DNA of 9,008 nucleotides, taken from Kingella_B sp963529665. Lineage in GTDB: Bacteria > Pseudomonadota > Gammaproteobacteria > Burkholderiales > Neisseriaceae. Position 1 is the first letter of the stretch. Each line of letters starts with the position of its first letter. Under the pieces are notes generated by a model that saw nothing but the letters and a program-made list of their open reading frames with translations, was not told where the DNA came from and did no database searches. Below, in pieces: positions 1 through 5,016 of this stretch. Position numbers and translations under genes: made by a program. The stretch covers positions 1 to 9,008 of the forward strand of contig CAUSAG010000037.1 in NCBI GenBank assembly GCA_963529665.1, written 5' to 3'.

Positions 1-2
1 CC

Positions 3-557
3 GGCAGCAAACAGCGTCAAGCCATAGAAGTTGATGAAGAAGGACAAGTCAGCGGCCAAACCACACCGAGCAAAGATAAAGACGCCCGTTGGACAAAGAA
101 AAACGGCCTCTACAAACTCGGTTACAAACAACATACCCGCACCGATGAGGAAGGCTATATCGAGAAACTGCACATCACCCCCGCCAATACCCATGAGTGC
201 AACCACCTGTCGCCTTTGTTAGAAGGCCTAACCGAAGGTACGACCGTCTATGCCGACAAAGGCTATGACAGTGCGGAAAACCGGCAACATCTGAAAGAGC
301 ATCGGTTACTGGACGGCATTATGCGCAAAGCCCACCGCAACCGTCCGCTGACGGAAGCGCAAACCAAACGTAACCGGTATTTGTCGAAAACCCGTTATGT
401 GGTCGAACAAAGCTTTGGTACGCTGCACCGTAAATTCCGCTACGCCCGGGCAGCCTATTTTGGTCTGCTCAAAGTGAGTGCGCAAAGCCATCTGAAGGCG
501 ATGTGTTTGAACCTGTTGAAAGCGGCTAACAGGCTAAGTGTGTCTGTTGCCGCCTAA
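3..557 (+). CDS. IS5-family transposase, C-terminal part (5' end outside window)
   Basis: The DDE transposase of an IS1106-like element cuts and joins the element ends. The open frame enters from the left edge, so the internal TTG at 216 is not the true start. About 184 C-terminal residues are visible, beginning GSKQRQAIEVDEEGQVSG. The second catalytic Asp most likely lies in VYADKGYDS. The catalytic Glu is probably the one in TRYVVEQSFGTLHRKFRYAR, the IS5-type block near the C-terminus. The first Asp would be upstream of the window. The visible part has no frameshift or stop and ends at a normal C-terminus, so the element could be intact. The family assignment comes from recognising the neisserial IS1106 transposase sequence and is firm; the exact IS name is not. 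Confidence 0.93.
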   Translation, partial: GSKQRQAIEVDEEGQVSGQTTPSKDKDARWTKKNGLYKLGYKQHTRTDEEGYIEKLHITPANTHECNHLSPLLEGLTEGTTVYADKGYDSAENRQHLKEHRLLDGIMRKAHRNRPLTEAQTKRNRYLSKTRYVVEQSFGTLHRKFRYARAAYFGLLKVSAQSHLKAMCLNLLKAANRLSVSVAA

Positions 558-564
558 AAGGCGG

Positions 565-593
565 CCCGGATGCCTGATTATGGGGCGTCCGGG
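565..593 (+). other. Hairpin behind transposase gene
   Basis: CCCGGATGCC at 565-574 pairs with GGCGTCCGGG at 584-593 (one T-G wobble) around a 9-base loop, starting 8 bases after the transposase stop. No T-run follows, so it is not a classical Rho-independent terminator. It may protect the 3' end of the transposase message or block incoming transcription. Confidence 0.55.
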
Positions 594-642
594 TAGGATT
601 AAGGGGGTATTTGGGTAGAATTAGGAGTGATTGGGGGCGAAA

Positions 643-675
643 ACAGCCGAAAACCTGTGTTTGGGTTTCGGTTGT
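643..675 (+). other. Second hairpin in IS tail
   Basis: ACAGCCGAAAACC at 643-655 pairs with GGGTTTCGGTTGT at 663-675, with one mismatch and one wobble, around a 7-base loop. It lies about 20 bases inside the presumed right end of the IS. The role is unknown. Confidence 0.5.
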
Positions 676-689
676 CGAAGGAAAGGCTT

Positions 690-704
690 TTTTGCAAAGG
701 TCTC
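690..704 (+). repeat. Probable right terminal inverted repeat of the IS
   Basis: TTTGCAAAGGTCTC at 691-704 is the last sequence that looks IS-like; directly after it starts TGAAAACG, which matches the chromosomal hairpin behind hemB. The partner repeat at the left end is not in the window, so this rests on recall of IS1106-type ends and on the flanking context. Confidence 0.65.
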
Positions 705-730
705 TGAAAACGCATTTTGCAACGTTTTCA
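705..730 (-). other. Remnant of hemB 3' hairpin, cut by the IS
   Basis: TGAAAACG (705-712) pairs with CGTTTTCA (723-730) around CATTTTGCAA. The right arm continues as GGCTGCTTTT, a DUS-like extension. The left arm should continue outward as GCAGCC to match it, but IS sequence begins there instead. Read from hemB (minus strand), the arm GCAGCCTGAAAACG is complete and its partner now stops after CGTTTTCA, followed by GAGACC with no T-run. I infer a former DUS-type terminator of hemB that lost its distal arm to the insertion. Confidence 0.5.
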
Positions 731-761
731 GGCTGCTTTTATGCTGCACAACAGGACAGGT

Positions 762-1769
762 TTATTTTCCCCGTGCCAACTGCTCCGCTGCTTCCATCGC
801 GTAATAGGTCAAAATCCCATCTGCGCCTGCGCGTTTAAACGCGAGCAGGCTTTCTAAAATCACTTTGTCGCCATCCAAAAAGCCGTTGTCGATCGCCGAT
901 TGCAGCATGGCGTATTCGCCCGACACTTGGTAGGCAAAGGTGGGCACGCCAAATTCGTCTTTCACGCGGCGCACCACATCTAAATACGGCAAACCTGGTT
1001 TCACCATCACCATATCCGCACCTTCCATAATGTCCAACGCCACTTCGTGCAAGGCTTCGTTGCTGTTGGCGGGGTCTTGTTGATATTGCTCTTTGGACGA
1101 TTTGCCCAAATTGCCCGCGCTGCCCACCGCGTCGCGGAACGGTCCGTAAAACGCGGAGGCGTATTTGGCGGAATACGCCATGATGCGGGTGTGGATGTGT
1201 CCTGCGTTTTCCAGCGCCACGCGGATGGCGGCGATGCGCCCGTCCATCATGTCGGATGGGGCAACCACTTGCGCGCCTGCTTCGGCGTGGCTTAATGCTT
1301 GTTTAACCAGCACTTCTATCGTTTCATCGTTGAGCACATAGCCTGTTTCGTCTGTTAGACCGTCTTGACCGCTTAACGTATAGGGGTCAAGCGCCACATC
1401 GGTCATAATGCCCAACTCGGGAAATTCGCGGCGCAAGGCGCGCACGGCGGTTTGCATCAAGCCTTCGGGGTTGTAGGCTTCGCGTGCGTCGGCGGTTTTG
1501 GTTTGCGTTACCACGGGAAACAGCGCGAGCATGGGGACGCCGATCTGGCAGGCGTGTTCGGCGGTTTTTAGTAGTAAATCAATGCTTTGGCGTTTGATTT
1601 TGGGCATGGATGCGATGGCTTCTTCGCGGTTTTGCCCTTCTAACACAAACACGGGGTAAATCAAATCATCGGCGGTGAGCGTGTGTTCGCGCATCAGGCG
1701 GCGGCTGAAATCATCACGGCGCATCCGGCGCATTCGGGTAATGGGGGCTTGGCGGGGGAGAAAGTTCAT
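762..1769 (-). CDS. hemB: Delta-aminolevulinic acid dehydratase (porphobilinogen synthase)
   Basis: This cytoplasmic enzyme condenses two 5-aminolevulinate molecules to porphobilinogen, the second committed step of haem synthesis. The 335-residue length is normal for the family. The two active-site lysines are visible: K202 in IMAYSAKYASAFYGPF and the Schiff-base K257 in the signature ADMVMVKPGLPYLD. The metal loop at about 124-137 reads DVALDPYTLSGQDG, with Asp where zinc enzymes have Cys, so this is the aspartate-rich, magnesium-type form known from Pseudomonas. The start at 1769 is preceded by AAGGAAACCAAC, a good ribosome binding site. The gene lies 50 bases behind the small Cys-rich gene on the same strand and may be cotranscribed with it. 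Downstream it runs into a hairpin interrupted by an IS. Confidence 0.97.
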   Translation of the reverse strand: MNFLPRQAPITRMRRMRRDDFSRRLMREHTLTADDLIYPVFVLEGQNREEAIASMPKIKRQSIDLLLKTAEHACQIGVPMLALFPVVTQTKTADAREAYNPEGLMQTAVRALRREFPELGIMTDVALDPYTLSGQDGLTDETGYVLNDETIEVLVKQALSHAEAGAQVVAPSDMMDGRIAAIRVALENAGHIHTRIMAYSAKYASAFYGPFRDAVGSAGNLGKSSKEQYQQDPANSNEALHEVALDIMEGADMVMVKPGLPYLDVVRRVKDEFGVPTFAYQVSGEYAMLQSAIDNGFLDGDKVILESLLAFKRAGADGILTYYAMEAAEQLARGK

Positions 1770-1800
1770 GTTGGTTTCCTTTGTTGGGATGGTTTAGGGG

Positions 1801-1850
1801 TTTTCAGGCTGCCTGAATGCTATTGTTTACACGCTTGGGCAGCCTGAAAA
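1801..1850. repeat. Inverted pair of DUS copies at the end of the Cys-rich gene
   Basis: TTTTCAGGCTGCC (1801-1813) pairs perfectly with GGCAGCCTGAAAA (1838-1850), loop of 24 bases. The left copy (1803-1814) is an exact DUS on the minus strand; the right one (1837-1848) has G for the first A. The right arm lies inside the 3' end of the Cys-rich gene and encodes its FQAAQ. No T-run follows on either strand, so termination is uncertain. It could attenuate read-through into hemB. Confidence 0.75.
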
Positions 1851-2143
1851 TCGTGCAGCATTGCCCAAACTTCGCCGCATTCGCCGCAGCCGTAAAAATC
1901 TTCGGTTTCGCTAAACACATGGCACACGGTACCGTTGCAATCGGGCGTGGGGCGGGGCTGGCGAAAGCCGTCGTCGGGTAGGGCGGTGAGATTGGGGTGT
2001 TCGGTGTAGCCCGTGGTTTGGTGGCAATGCGGGCATTCAATCATCACCAGCTGCAAGCCTGTGGACTGCATTCGGGTTACAAAATCTTGCGCGTTGGCAG
2101 AGAGCGTGAATGGGGTGTGGCAATGGGTGCAGGTGGTGTGCAT
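1820..2143 (-). CDS. Small multi-cysteine (zinc-ribbon-like) protein, function unknown
   Basis: I do not recognise a named family. The 107-residue protein is cytoplasmic by appearance, with no signal peptide or membrane segment. It has four cysteine pairs: C5/C8 (CTHC), C37/C40 (CPHC), C69/C74 (CNGTVC) and C86/C89 (CGEC), plus a lone C105. This spacing suggests two zinc knuckles or ribbons. Cytosine-rich codon use and length resemble the neighbours, so it is probably a resident gene. The ATG at 2143 has no clear Shine-Dalgarno; a DUS sits immediately before it (2147-2158, three bases away). It precedes hemB by 50 bases on the same strand. A metal or haem link is possible from the context only and is not shown by the sequence. 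Confidence 0.8.
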   Translation of the reverse strand: MHTTCTHCHTPFTLSANAQDFVTRMQSTGLQLVMIECPHCHQTTGYTEHPNLTALPDDGFRQPRPTPDCNGTVCHVFSETEDFYGCGECGEVWAMLHDFQAAQACKQ

Positions 2144-2146
2144 GGT

Positions 2147-2158
2147 AGGCAGCCTGAA
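2147..2158 (+). repeat. DUS (exact) in the leader of the Cys-rich gene
   Basis: An exact AGGCAGCCTGAA ends three bases from the start codon of the minus-strand gene and therefore takes up the place of its ribosome binding site. Read on the coding strand it gives TTCAGGCTGCCT-ACC-ATG, leaving only AGG about 9-12 bases upstream as a weak substitute. Confidence 0.9.
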
Positions 2159-2183
2159 AATAGCGTGGCTTGGTTTACATTTT

Positions 2184-2253
2184 CAGCCTTGCGCGTTGCG
2201 CTACGGCATATCCCTTTGTCCAAATCAAAAATTTAGACAAAAGAGCAAGGCTG
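2184..2253. repeat. Long imperfect palindrome between yceI and the Cys-rich gene
   Basis: CAGCCTTGC at 2184-2192 is matched by GCAAGGCTG at 2245-2253. Inside it, CTTTGTC (2214-2220) faces GACAAAAG (2236-2243), with AAAT/ATTT closer to the centre. This gives a nested, partly paired structure of about 70 bases that DUS elements do not explain. It might be a small repeat element or the operator region of the Cys-rich gene. I see no known repeat signature such as Correia ends. Confidence 0.5.
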
Positions 2254-2271
2254 CTTTATCGGCTTTATATC

Positions 2272-2283
2272 AGGCAGCCTGAA
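2272..2283 (+). repeat. DUS (exact)
   Basis: An exact AGGCAGCCTGAA. Together with TTTTCAGGCTGCC at 2308-2320 it can form a 13-bp alternative stem around the core of the yceI terminator. Confidence 0.9.
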
Positions 2284-2285
2284 AA

Positions 2286-2318
2286 CCCAAAAACAGCCTG
2301 AAATCCATTTTCAGGCTG
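2286..2318 (-). terminator. Rho-independent terminator of yceI, built from DUS-like arms
   Basis: On the minus strand CAGCCTGAAA, a five-base loop ATGGA and TTTCAGGCTG form a perfect 10-bp stem (2294-2318), followed by TTTTTGGGTTTTC. The stem starts 15 bases after the yceI stop. The arms are DUS-derived: the outer copy 2310-2321 differs from the exact DUS by one base. Inverted DUS pairs used as terminators are well known in Neisseriaceae. Confidence 0.85.
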
Positions 2319-2332
2319 CCATGAGCGGTTCA

Positions 2333-2875
2333 TTATTTCTTTGCCGCTTCAATCTGAATATCAATGCGTACATTTTTGCTCATTCCTTCTTTCACCAAAT
2401 AATCCATGCCCCATTTGGTGCGGTCAAGCTTGGTGGAAAAATCGCCGCCACACACCTCGGTTTTCAGCATAGGGCTTTGATAACAATTGAATTTGTTGGC
2501 AGTCAATTTAACGGGATGGGTTTTGCCCAGCAGGGTTAAATTGCCTTCCGCGGCAGCCAATTTTTTGCCGTTGAAATGAAACTTGGTGGACACAAAGCGC
2601 ATTTCGGGGAATTTTTCCGCGTTAAACAAATCGGCAGATTGCAAGCGATGGGTAAATTCTTGCGAGCCTGTTTGCAAGTTTGCCAACGGCAGGGCGATGT
2701 CAATGCTGCCTGTGCGCTTGGCGAGGTCAAATTGCATATTGCCTTTTAAGCCGTAGATGCCGCCCACATTGCTGGACGTGCCAAAGTGGTCAATGGTGAA
2801 ACGCGCGTTGGTGTGGAAGGCATCTACTTCATAATTCGCCGCATTTGCCGCACCTGCCGCCAAAACAGCAGCCAT
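2333..2875 (-). CDS. YceI-family periplasmic protein, signal peptide frameshifted
   Basis: YceI proteins are small periplasmic beta-barrels (lipocalin-like) that bind isoprenoid-type lipids; the cellular role is unclear. The family pattern is plain: YEVDAFHTNARFTIDHFGTS near the start, the NLQTGS and RFVSTKF blocks, two cysteines in NCYQ and EVCGGDFS, and DRTKWGMDYLVKEGM at the end. The ATG at 2875 gives MAAVLAAGAANA, a hydrophobic stretch with an AxA-type cleavage site but no positive n-region. The missing start, ATGAAAAAATC, is at 2892 but in another frame and runs into TGA. One more base in its A6 or the following T5 tract would give MKK(I/S)FLMAAVLAAGAANA, a textbook signal peptide. An in-frame TAG 18 bases upstream excludes a longer form. 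Mature domain intact; export may be off or phase-variable. Confidence 0.92.
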   Translation of the reverse strand: MAAVLAAGAANAANYEVDAFHTNARFTIDHFGTSSNVGGIYGLKGNMQFDLAKRTGSIDIALPLANLQTGSQEFTHRLQSADLFNAEKFPEMRFVSTKFHFNGKKLAAAEGNLTLLGKTHPVKLTANKFNCYQSPMLKTEVCGGDFSTKLDRTKWGMDYLVKEGMSKNVRIDIQIEAAKK

Positions 2876-2892
2876 CAAAAAGATTTTTTCAT
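2873..2892 (-). other. Frameshifted yceI start: ATG, A6 and T5 tracts
   Basis: Read on the minus strand: ATG AAA AAA TCT TTT TGA TGG. The five-codon minicistron MKKSF ends in TGA that overlaps the ATG at 2875 (TGATG). A single-base gain in A6 or T5 fuses it to the YceI frame. This is either a slippage site (genomic or transcriptional), a minicistron allowing reinitiation, or a sequencing or assembly error. Confidence 0.75.
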
Positions 2893-2906
2893 GATTTTTC
2901 TAAACA

Positions 2907-2934
2907 ATTGTAAACAAACGAGAACGCATCTTAA
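2907..2934 (-). promoter_or_regulatory. Promoter candidate for yceI
   Basis: On the minus strand, TTAAGA (2929-2934), a 16-base spacer and TACAAT (2907-2912) resemble a sigma-70 promoter with a good -10 box. Transcription would begin near 2900, leaving only about 8 bases before the ATG at 2892 but about 25 before the ATG at 2875. Confidence 0.45.
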
Positions 2935-2977
2935 CACAATGCGCGTCATTTTATTTTTCTCAACCCGAAAATCCGTT

Positions 2978-3346
2978 TTATGCCGCGCGAAACAATCGCT
3001 CACCACGCGGATATTCGCGCCATGTTGCCGATTGTGCGCGCAAGGCGGTTTGCAACGATTGCGCCGCCGTTTCGGGTTTCAGGCTGCCGCAAAGAAAAAT
3101 ATCTATCGCCGCAAAATCGTGTTCCGCCCAAGTGTGGATGGTGATGTGCGATTCTGCCAATAGCAACACGCCTGTTACGCCGCCGCCCGCGTTAAAAGTA
3201 TGAAAATGCGCCGATAAAATCGTAGCCCCTGCTTGCGTTGCCGCTTGGCGCATAGCAGATCCCAGCGCTGCCGCATCTCGCAACAGCGCCGCAGGGCAGC
3301 CATATAAATCCAGCAAACCATGCAAACTGGGACGATAGTCGCTCAT
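2978..3346 (-). CDS. speD: S-adenosylmethionine decarboxylase proenzyme (prokaryotic class)
   Basis: SpeD decarboxylates S-adenosylmethionine to supply the aminopropyl donor for spermidine. The proenzyme cleaves itself at Glu65-Ser66, the serine becoming the pyruvoyl group. The cleavage block LLLAESHITIHTWAEHDF is clear, and the catalytic residues S66, H71 and C86 keep the spacing of the short bacterial class (S63/H68/C83 in Thermotoga). The 122-residue length fits. TWPE of most homologues is TWAE here. The ATG overlaps the stop of the small upstream ORF (ATGA), so translation is coupled to it and through it to rppH. A degenerate DUS (3078-3089) is embedded in the coding sequence. No spermidine synthase gene is in the window. 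Confidence 0.96.
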   Translation of the reverse strand: MSDYRPSLHGLLDLYGCPAALLRDAAALGSAMRQAATQAGATILSAHFHTFNAGGGVTGVLLLAESHITIHTWAEHDFAAIDIFLCGSLKPETAAQSLQTALRAQSATWREYPRGERLFRAA

Positions 3347-3504
3347 TTGTGTCCACCCGAATAGCCGCCGCTATACCCCGAGCCGCTGGGAATATAAGCG
3401 CGGCTGCCCGAGCCAGAACCGCTGCTGCCCAGCATCGCATAATTGCTAAACGTGCCAAAGCCAATTGCCAACAGCGCAACCAATAAATAAGTATTCCGAT
3501 TCAC
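3343..3504 (-). CDS. Small Gly/Ser-rich secreted or membrane protein, unknown function
   Basis: This 53-residue ORF starts MNRNTYLLVALLAIGFG: a short polar head with one Arg, then a hydrophobic segment at about 6-19, which is a signal anchor or uncleaved signal peptide. Residues 26-51 are almost only Gly, Ser and Tyr (GSSGSGSGS, then SGSGYSGGYSGG), ending HK. The support for coding is strong: the start GTG (3502-3504) overlaps the rppH stop as GTGA, it has AAGGA about 8 bases upstream, and its TGA overlaps the speD ATG as ATGA. It thus fills the gap exactly. I recognise no family. Such low-complexity tails occur in small surface or lipid-facing proteins, but there is no lipobox cysteine. No function is assigned. 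Confidence 0.8.
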   Translation of the reverse strand: MNRNTYLLVALLAIGFGTFSNYAMLGSSGSGSGSRAYIPSGSGYSGGYSGGHK

Positions 3505-4061
3505 GATTGTTCCTTCATCGCCAAACCCTGCTTGCGCGCCGCCTGCCGCAATTCTAACTGCCGCGCATGAAATTCGCCCATGCTCTCCAAGCCGCGCAAA
3601 TGCTGCGATAACTCTGTGAGCGCACGCTCGTAAACATAACGTTTAAATTCAATCACTTCATCAATCGGCGCCCAATATTCATGCCAACGCCAGCCATCAA
3701 ATTCAGGCTGCTGCGTCGCCTGCAAATGTATATCGCTATCCTGCCCCACAAAGCGTAGCAAAAACCAAATCTGCTTCTGCCCGCGATACGAACCGCGCCA
3801 CTCGCGCCGCACCCAATTATTCGGCACATCATAGCGTAGCCAATCGCGCGTGCGCCCCAAAAGTTTAACGTGCTGCGGCAGCAAGCCCACTTCTTCAAAC
3901 AACTCCCGATACATCGCCGTTTCAGGGCTTTCCCCAGGTTTAATCCCCCCCTGCGGAAACTGCCACGCATGTTCACGCACGCGCTTTCCCCAAAACACAC
4001 GATTATCCTGATTGAGCAAAATAATACCGACATTCGGTCGGTATCCTTCCCTATCCAGCAT
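3501..4061 (-). CDS. rppH: RNA pyrophosphohydrolase (Nudix hydrolase)
   Basis: RppH removes pyrophosphate from the 5' triphosphate of mRNAs and so opens them to RNase E decay. The Nudix box GX5EX7REUXEEXGU is complete at about residues 38-60 (GIKPGES...YRELFEEVGL), preceded by the family hallmark HAWQFPQGG. The N-terminus MLDREGYRPNVGIILLN matches E. coli RppH (MIDDDGYRPNVG). The start at 4061 is chosen for that and for GGAG 8 bases upstream; an in-frame ATG at 4082 would add seven residues without homology. The 186 residues compare with 176 in E. coli; the extra part is a charged C-terminal tail. The stop TGA overlaps the GTG of the next ORF, so rppH heads a three-gene coupled operon ending in speD. 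Confidence 0.96.
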   Translation of the reverse strand: MLDREGYRPNVGIILLNQDNRVFWGKRVREHAWQFPQGGIKPGESPETAMYRELFEEVGLLPQHVKLLGRTRDWLRYDVPNNWVRREWRGSYRGQKQIWFLLRFVGQDSDIHLQATQQPEFDGWRWHEYWAPIDEVIEFKRYVYERALTELSQHLRGLESMGEFHARQLELRQAARKQGLAMKEQS

Positions 4062-4089
4062 CGTGCCACTCCAAAAAATCAATGCCCGA

Positions 4090-4119
4090 ATTTTCCCACA
4101 AAACCCAAAAAGCTGCCAA
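4090..4119 (-). promoter_or_regulatory. rppH: Possible promoter of rppH
   Basis: On the minus strand TTGGCA (4114-4119), an 18-base spacer and GAAAAT (4090-4095) form a plausible but imperfect sigma-70 promoter, about 30 bases upstream of the rppH start. Confidence 0.35.
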
Positions 4120-4200
4120 CACGCTATAATCCGCGCCGCATTGTTTTCATCACGCTTTCACCGCGTTTCAGGCTGCATCAGCCGAGTTTTGAAAAGCAAT

Positions 4201-4326
4201 AGGCAGCCTGAAAAACCGTTCATCGTTGTAATCAGTGATTAACACACAGATTGATTAACGCACGCAAAAAGCAGCCTGAAAAACCATCGCAGCCAATAAA
4301 GCCCAAACATCCACAGGCAGCCTGAA
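4201..4326 (+). repeat. Three same-strand DUS copies in the divergent promoter region
   Basis: Exact copies at 4201-4212 and 4315-4326 and a one-mismatch copy (AAGCAGCCTGAA) at 4269-4280, all in the same orientation, so they do not form hairpins with each other. A broken copy TTTCAGGCTGC lies at about 4166-4175 on the other strand. The rest of the 286-base gap (4062-4347) contains a direct repeat GATTAACNCAC at 4237-4247 and 4253-4263 and no further ORF that I can support. I found no convincing plus-strand promoter. Confidence 0.85.
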
Positions 4327-4347
4327 AAGCCAAAAGGACAACCCCAA

Positions 4348-4551
4348 ATGACCGAACTCAACCAACTCATCCAAACCGCCAGCTATGGCGAAGTGCAAGA
4401 AACCCTACAATTCTTCCTTGAAGAATGCAGCCTAGACCAAGCCCCCAGCCACGAAGAAATCAACCAATGGCGCGATATGCTCACCGCACGCGGCGGCAAA
4501 TTCCAAACACTCGCCCAACAATGCCAACAATATCTCAACGAACTCGCATGA
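4348..4551 (+). CDS. Small conserved-looking protein of unknown function (67 aa)
   Basis: This acidic, soluble, probably all-helical protein starts MTELNQLIQTASYGEVQETL and contains FFLEECSLD, a short hinge QAPSHEE, and a second helical part INQWRDMLTARGG. It has no signal peptide, membrane segment or known motif. AAGGA lies 10 bases before the ATG, and its TGA overlaps the start of the VanZ-like gene (ATGA), which supports translation. A one-letter hint of a regulatory or adaptor role would be speculation; I do not recognise the family. An exact DUS sits about 20 bases upstream of the start. Confidence 0.82.
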   Translation: MTELNQLIQTASYGEVQETLQFFLEECSLDQAPSHEEINQWRDMLTARGGKFQTLAQQCQQYLNELA

Positions 4552-4940
4552 CACTTCCCAAAAACAAATGGCTCGCCGCTGCCATCTTATGGTTCATTGC
4601 AGGCATATACAGCCTGATTTTGCGCGAAAGCAGCAGCCACATCGCTCCACCGTTTCCCCATTTTGACAAAATCGCCCACGCCGCCCTATTTTTCGCCCAA
4701 ATATGGCTGCTCGCCAAAGCATGGCTTACCGAACGCAAACGCCCACCTATAGCCGCCTTGTTCACATTTGCCCTGTGCTACGCCATCGGCAGCGAAATCG
4801 CCCAACACCTGCTCACCCAAACCCGACACGGCGATCCACTCGACGCCCTTGCCGACATGGCAGGCAGCAGCATCGCCCTTTATCTCGCCCACCACGCATA
4901 CCAACACAATAATAGGCAGCCTGAAAATAAAACCGTTTAA
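4548..4940 (+). CDS. VanZ-like small integral membrane protein
   Basis: The 130-residue protein has four hydrophobic segments at about 8-25, 41-60, 67-84 and 100-117. It carries the VanZ-like pattern: FPHFDKIAHAALFF before and in segment 2, then SEIAQHLLTQTRHGDPLDALADMAGSS with the conserved Glu, Gln, Arg, Asp and Gly residues. VanZ itself raises teicoplanin resistance by an unclear route, but most such proteins in Gram-negatives have no known role, so no resistance should be inferred. The start ATG at 4548 overlaps the preceding stop (ATGA) and has no Shine-Dalgarno of its own, which suggests coupled translation. An in-frame start at 4425 would run through the previous gene and is rejected. 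A DUS (4914-4925) forms part of the C-terminal codons (RQPE). Confidence 0.85.
   Translation: MTLPKNKWLAAAILWFIAGIYSLILRESSSHIAPPFPHFDKIAHAALFFAQIWLLAKAWLTERKRPPIAALFTFALCYAIGSEIAQHLLTQTRHGDPLDALADMAGSSIALYLAHHAYQHNNRQPENKTV
4914..4925 (+). repeat. DUS (exact) inside the end of the VanZ-like gene
   Basis: An exact AGGCAGCCTGAA encoding part of NRQPEN, five codons before the stop. The tail after the last membrane segment is probably tolerant of such insertion. Confidence 0.9.
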
Positions 4941-4975
4941 TTTCATTTGATTGTTATTTTGTATATGGAAATCGT

Positions 4976-5004
4976 TTGACAATGTAAACAAACGCAATCA
5001 TAAT
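4976..5004 (+). promoter_or_regulatory. Sigma-70 promoter of tRNA-Asn
   Basis: A perfect -35 TTGACA (4976-4981), a 17-base spacer and -10 CATAAT (4999-5004, 5 of 6) lead to a start near 5011. The region just after the -10 is GCGCAGC; such a GC-rich discriminator is typical of stable-RNA promoters under stringent control. The tRNA begins about 6 bases after the predicted start. Confidence 0.85.
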
Positions 5005-5016
5005 GCGCAGCTTCAT

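Larger units (their letters stand above)
1..704 (+). mobile_element. IS5-family (IS1106-like) insertion sequence, right part
   Basis: The left end lies outside the window. What remains is the 3' part of the transposase gene (to 557), a noncoding tail of about 147 bases, and a probable right terminal repeat ending GCAAAGGTCTC at 694-704. Read on the other strand this is GAGACCTTTGC, which agrees with the terminal repeat I remember for neisserial IS1106-type elements; I could not check this. The tail holds two strong hairpins (565-593 and 643-675) and no DUS, unlike the surrounding chromosome. The exact right boundary is inferred to within a few bases. Confidence 0.85.

Noticed and set aside
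2786..3163. Plus-strand 125-aa frame over the yceI/speD junction
   Set aside because: It crosses two genes on the opposite strand and a promoter region, and shows no domain.
4125..4130. TATAAT as a plus-strand promoter for the 67-aa gene
   Set aside because: There is no -35-like sequence 15-19 bases upstream, and it lies over 200 bases from the gene. It may be chance.
4425..4547. Longer N-terminus for the VanZ-like protein (start at 4425)
   Set aside because: The extra 41 residues are Pro/Arg/Thr-rich and lie wholly within the 67-aa gene in another frame. The ATG at 4548 starts just before the first membrane segment and overlaps the preceding stop.
4548..4940. Glycopeptide-resistance gene
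   Set aside because: VanZ-like proteins are widespread in Gram-negatives without a resistance role, and no other van genes are present.
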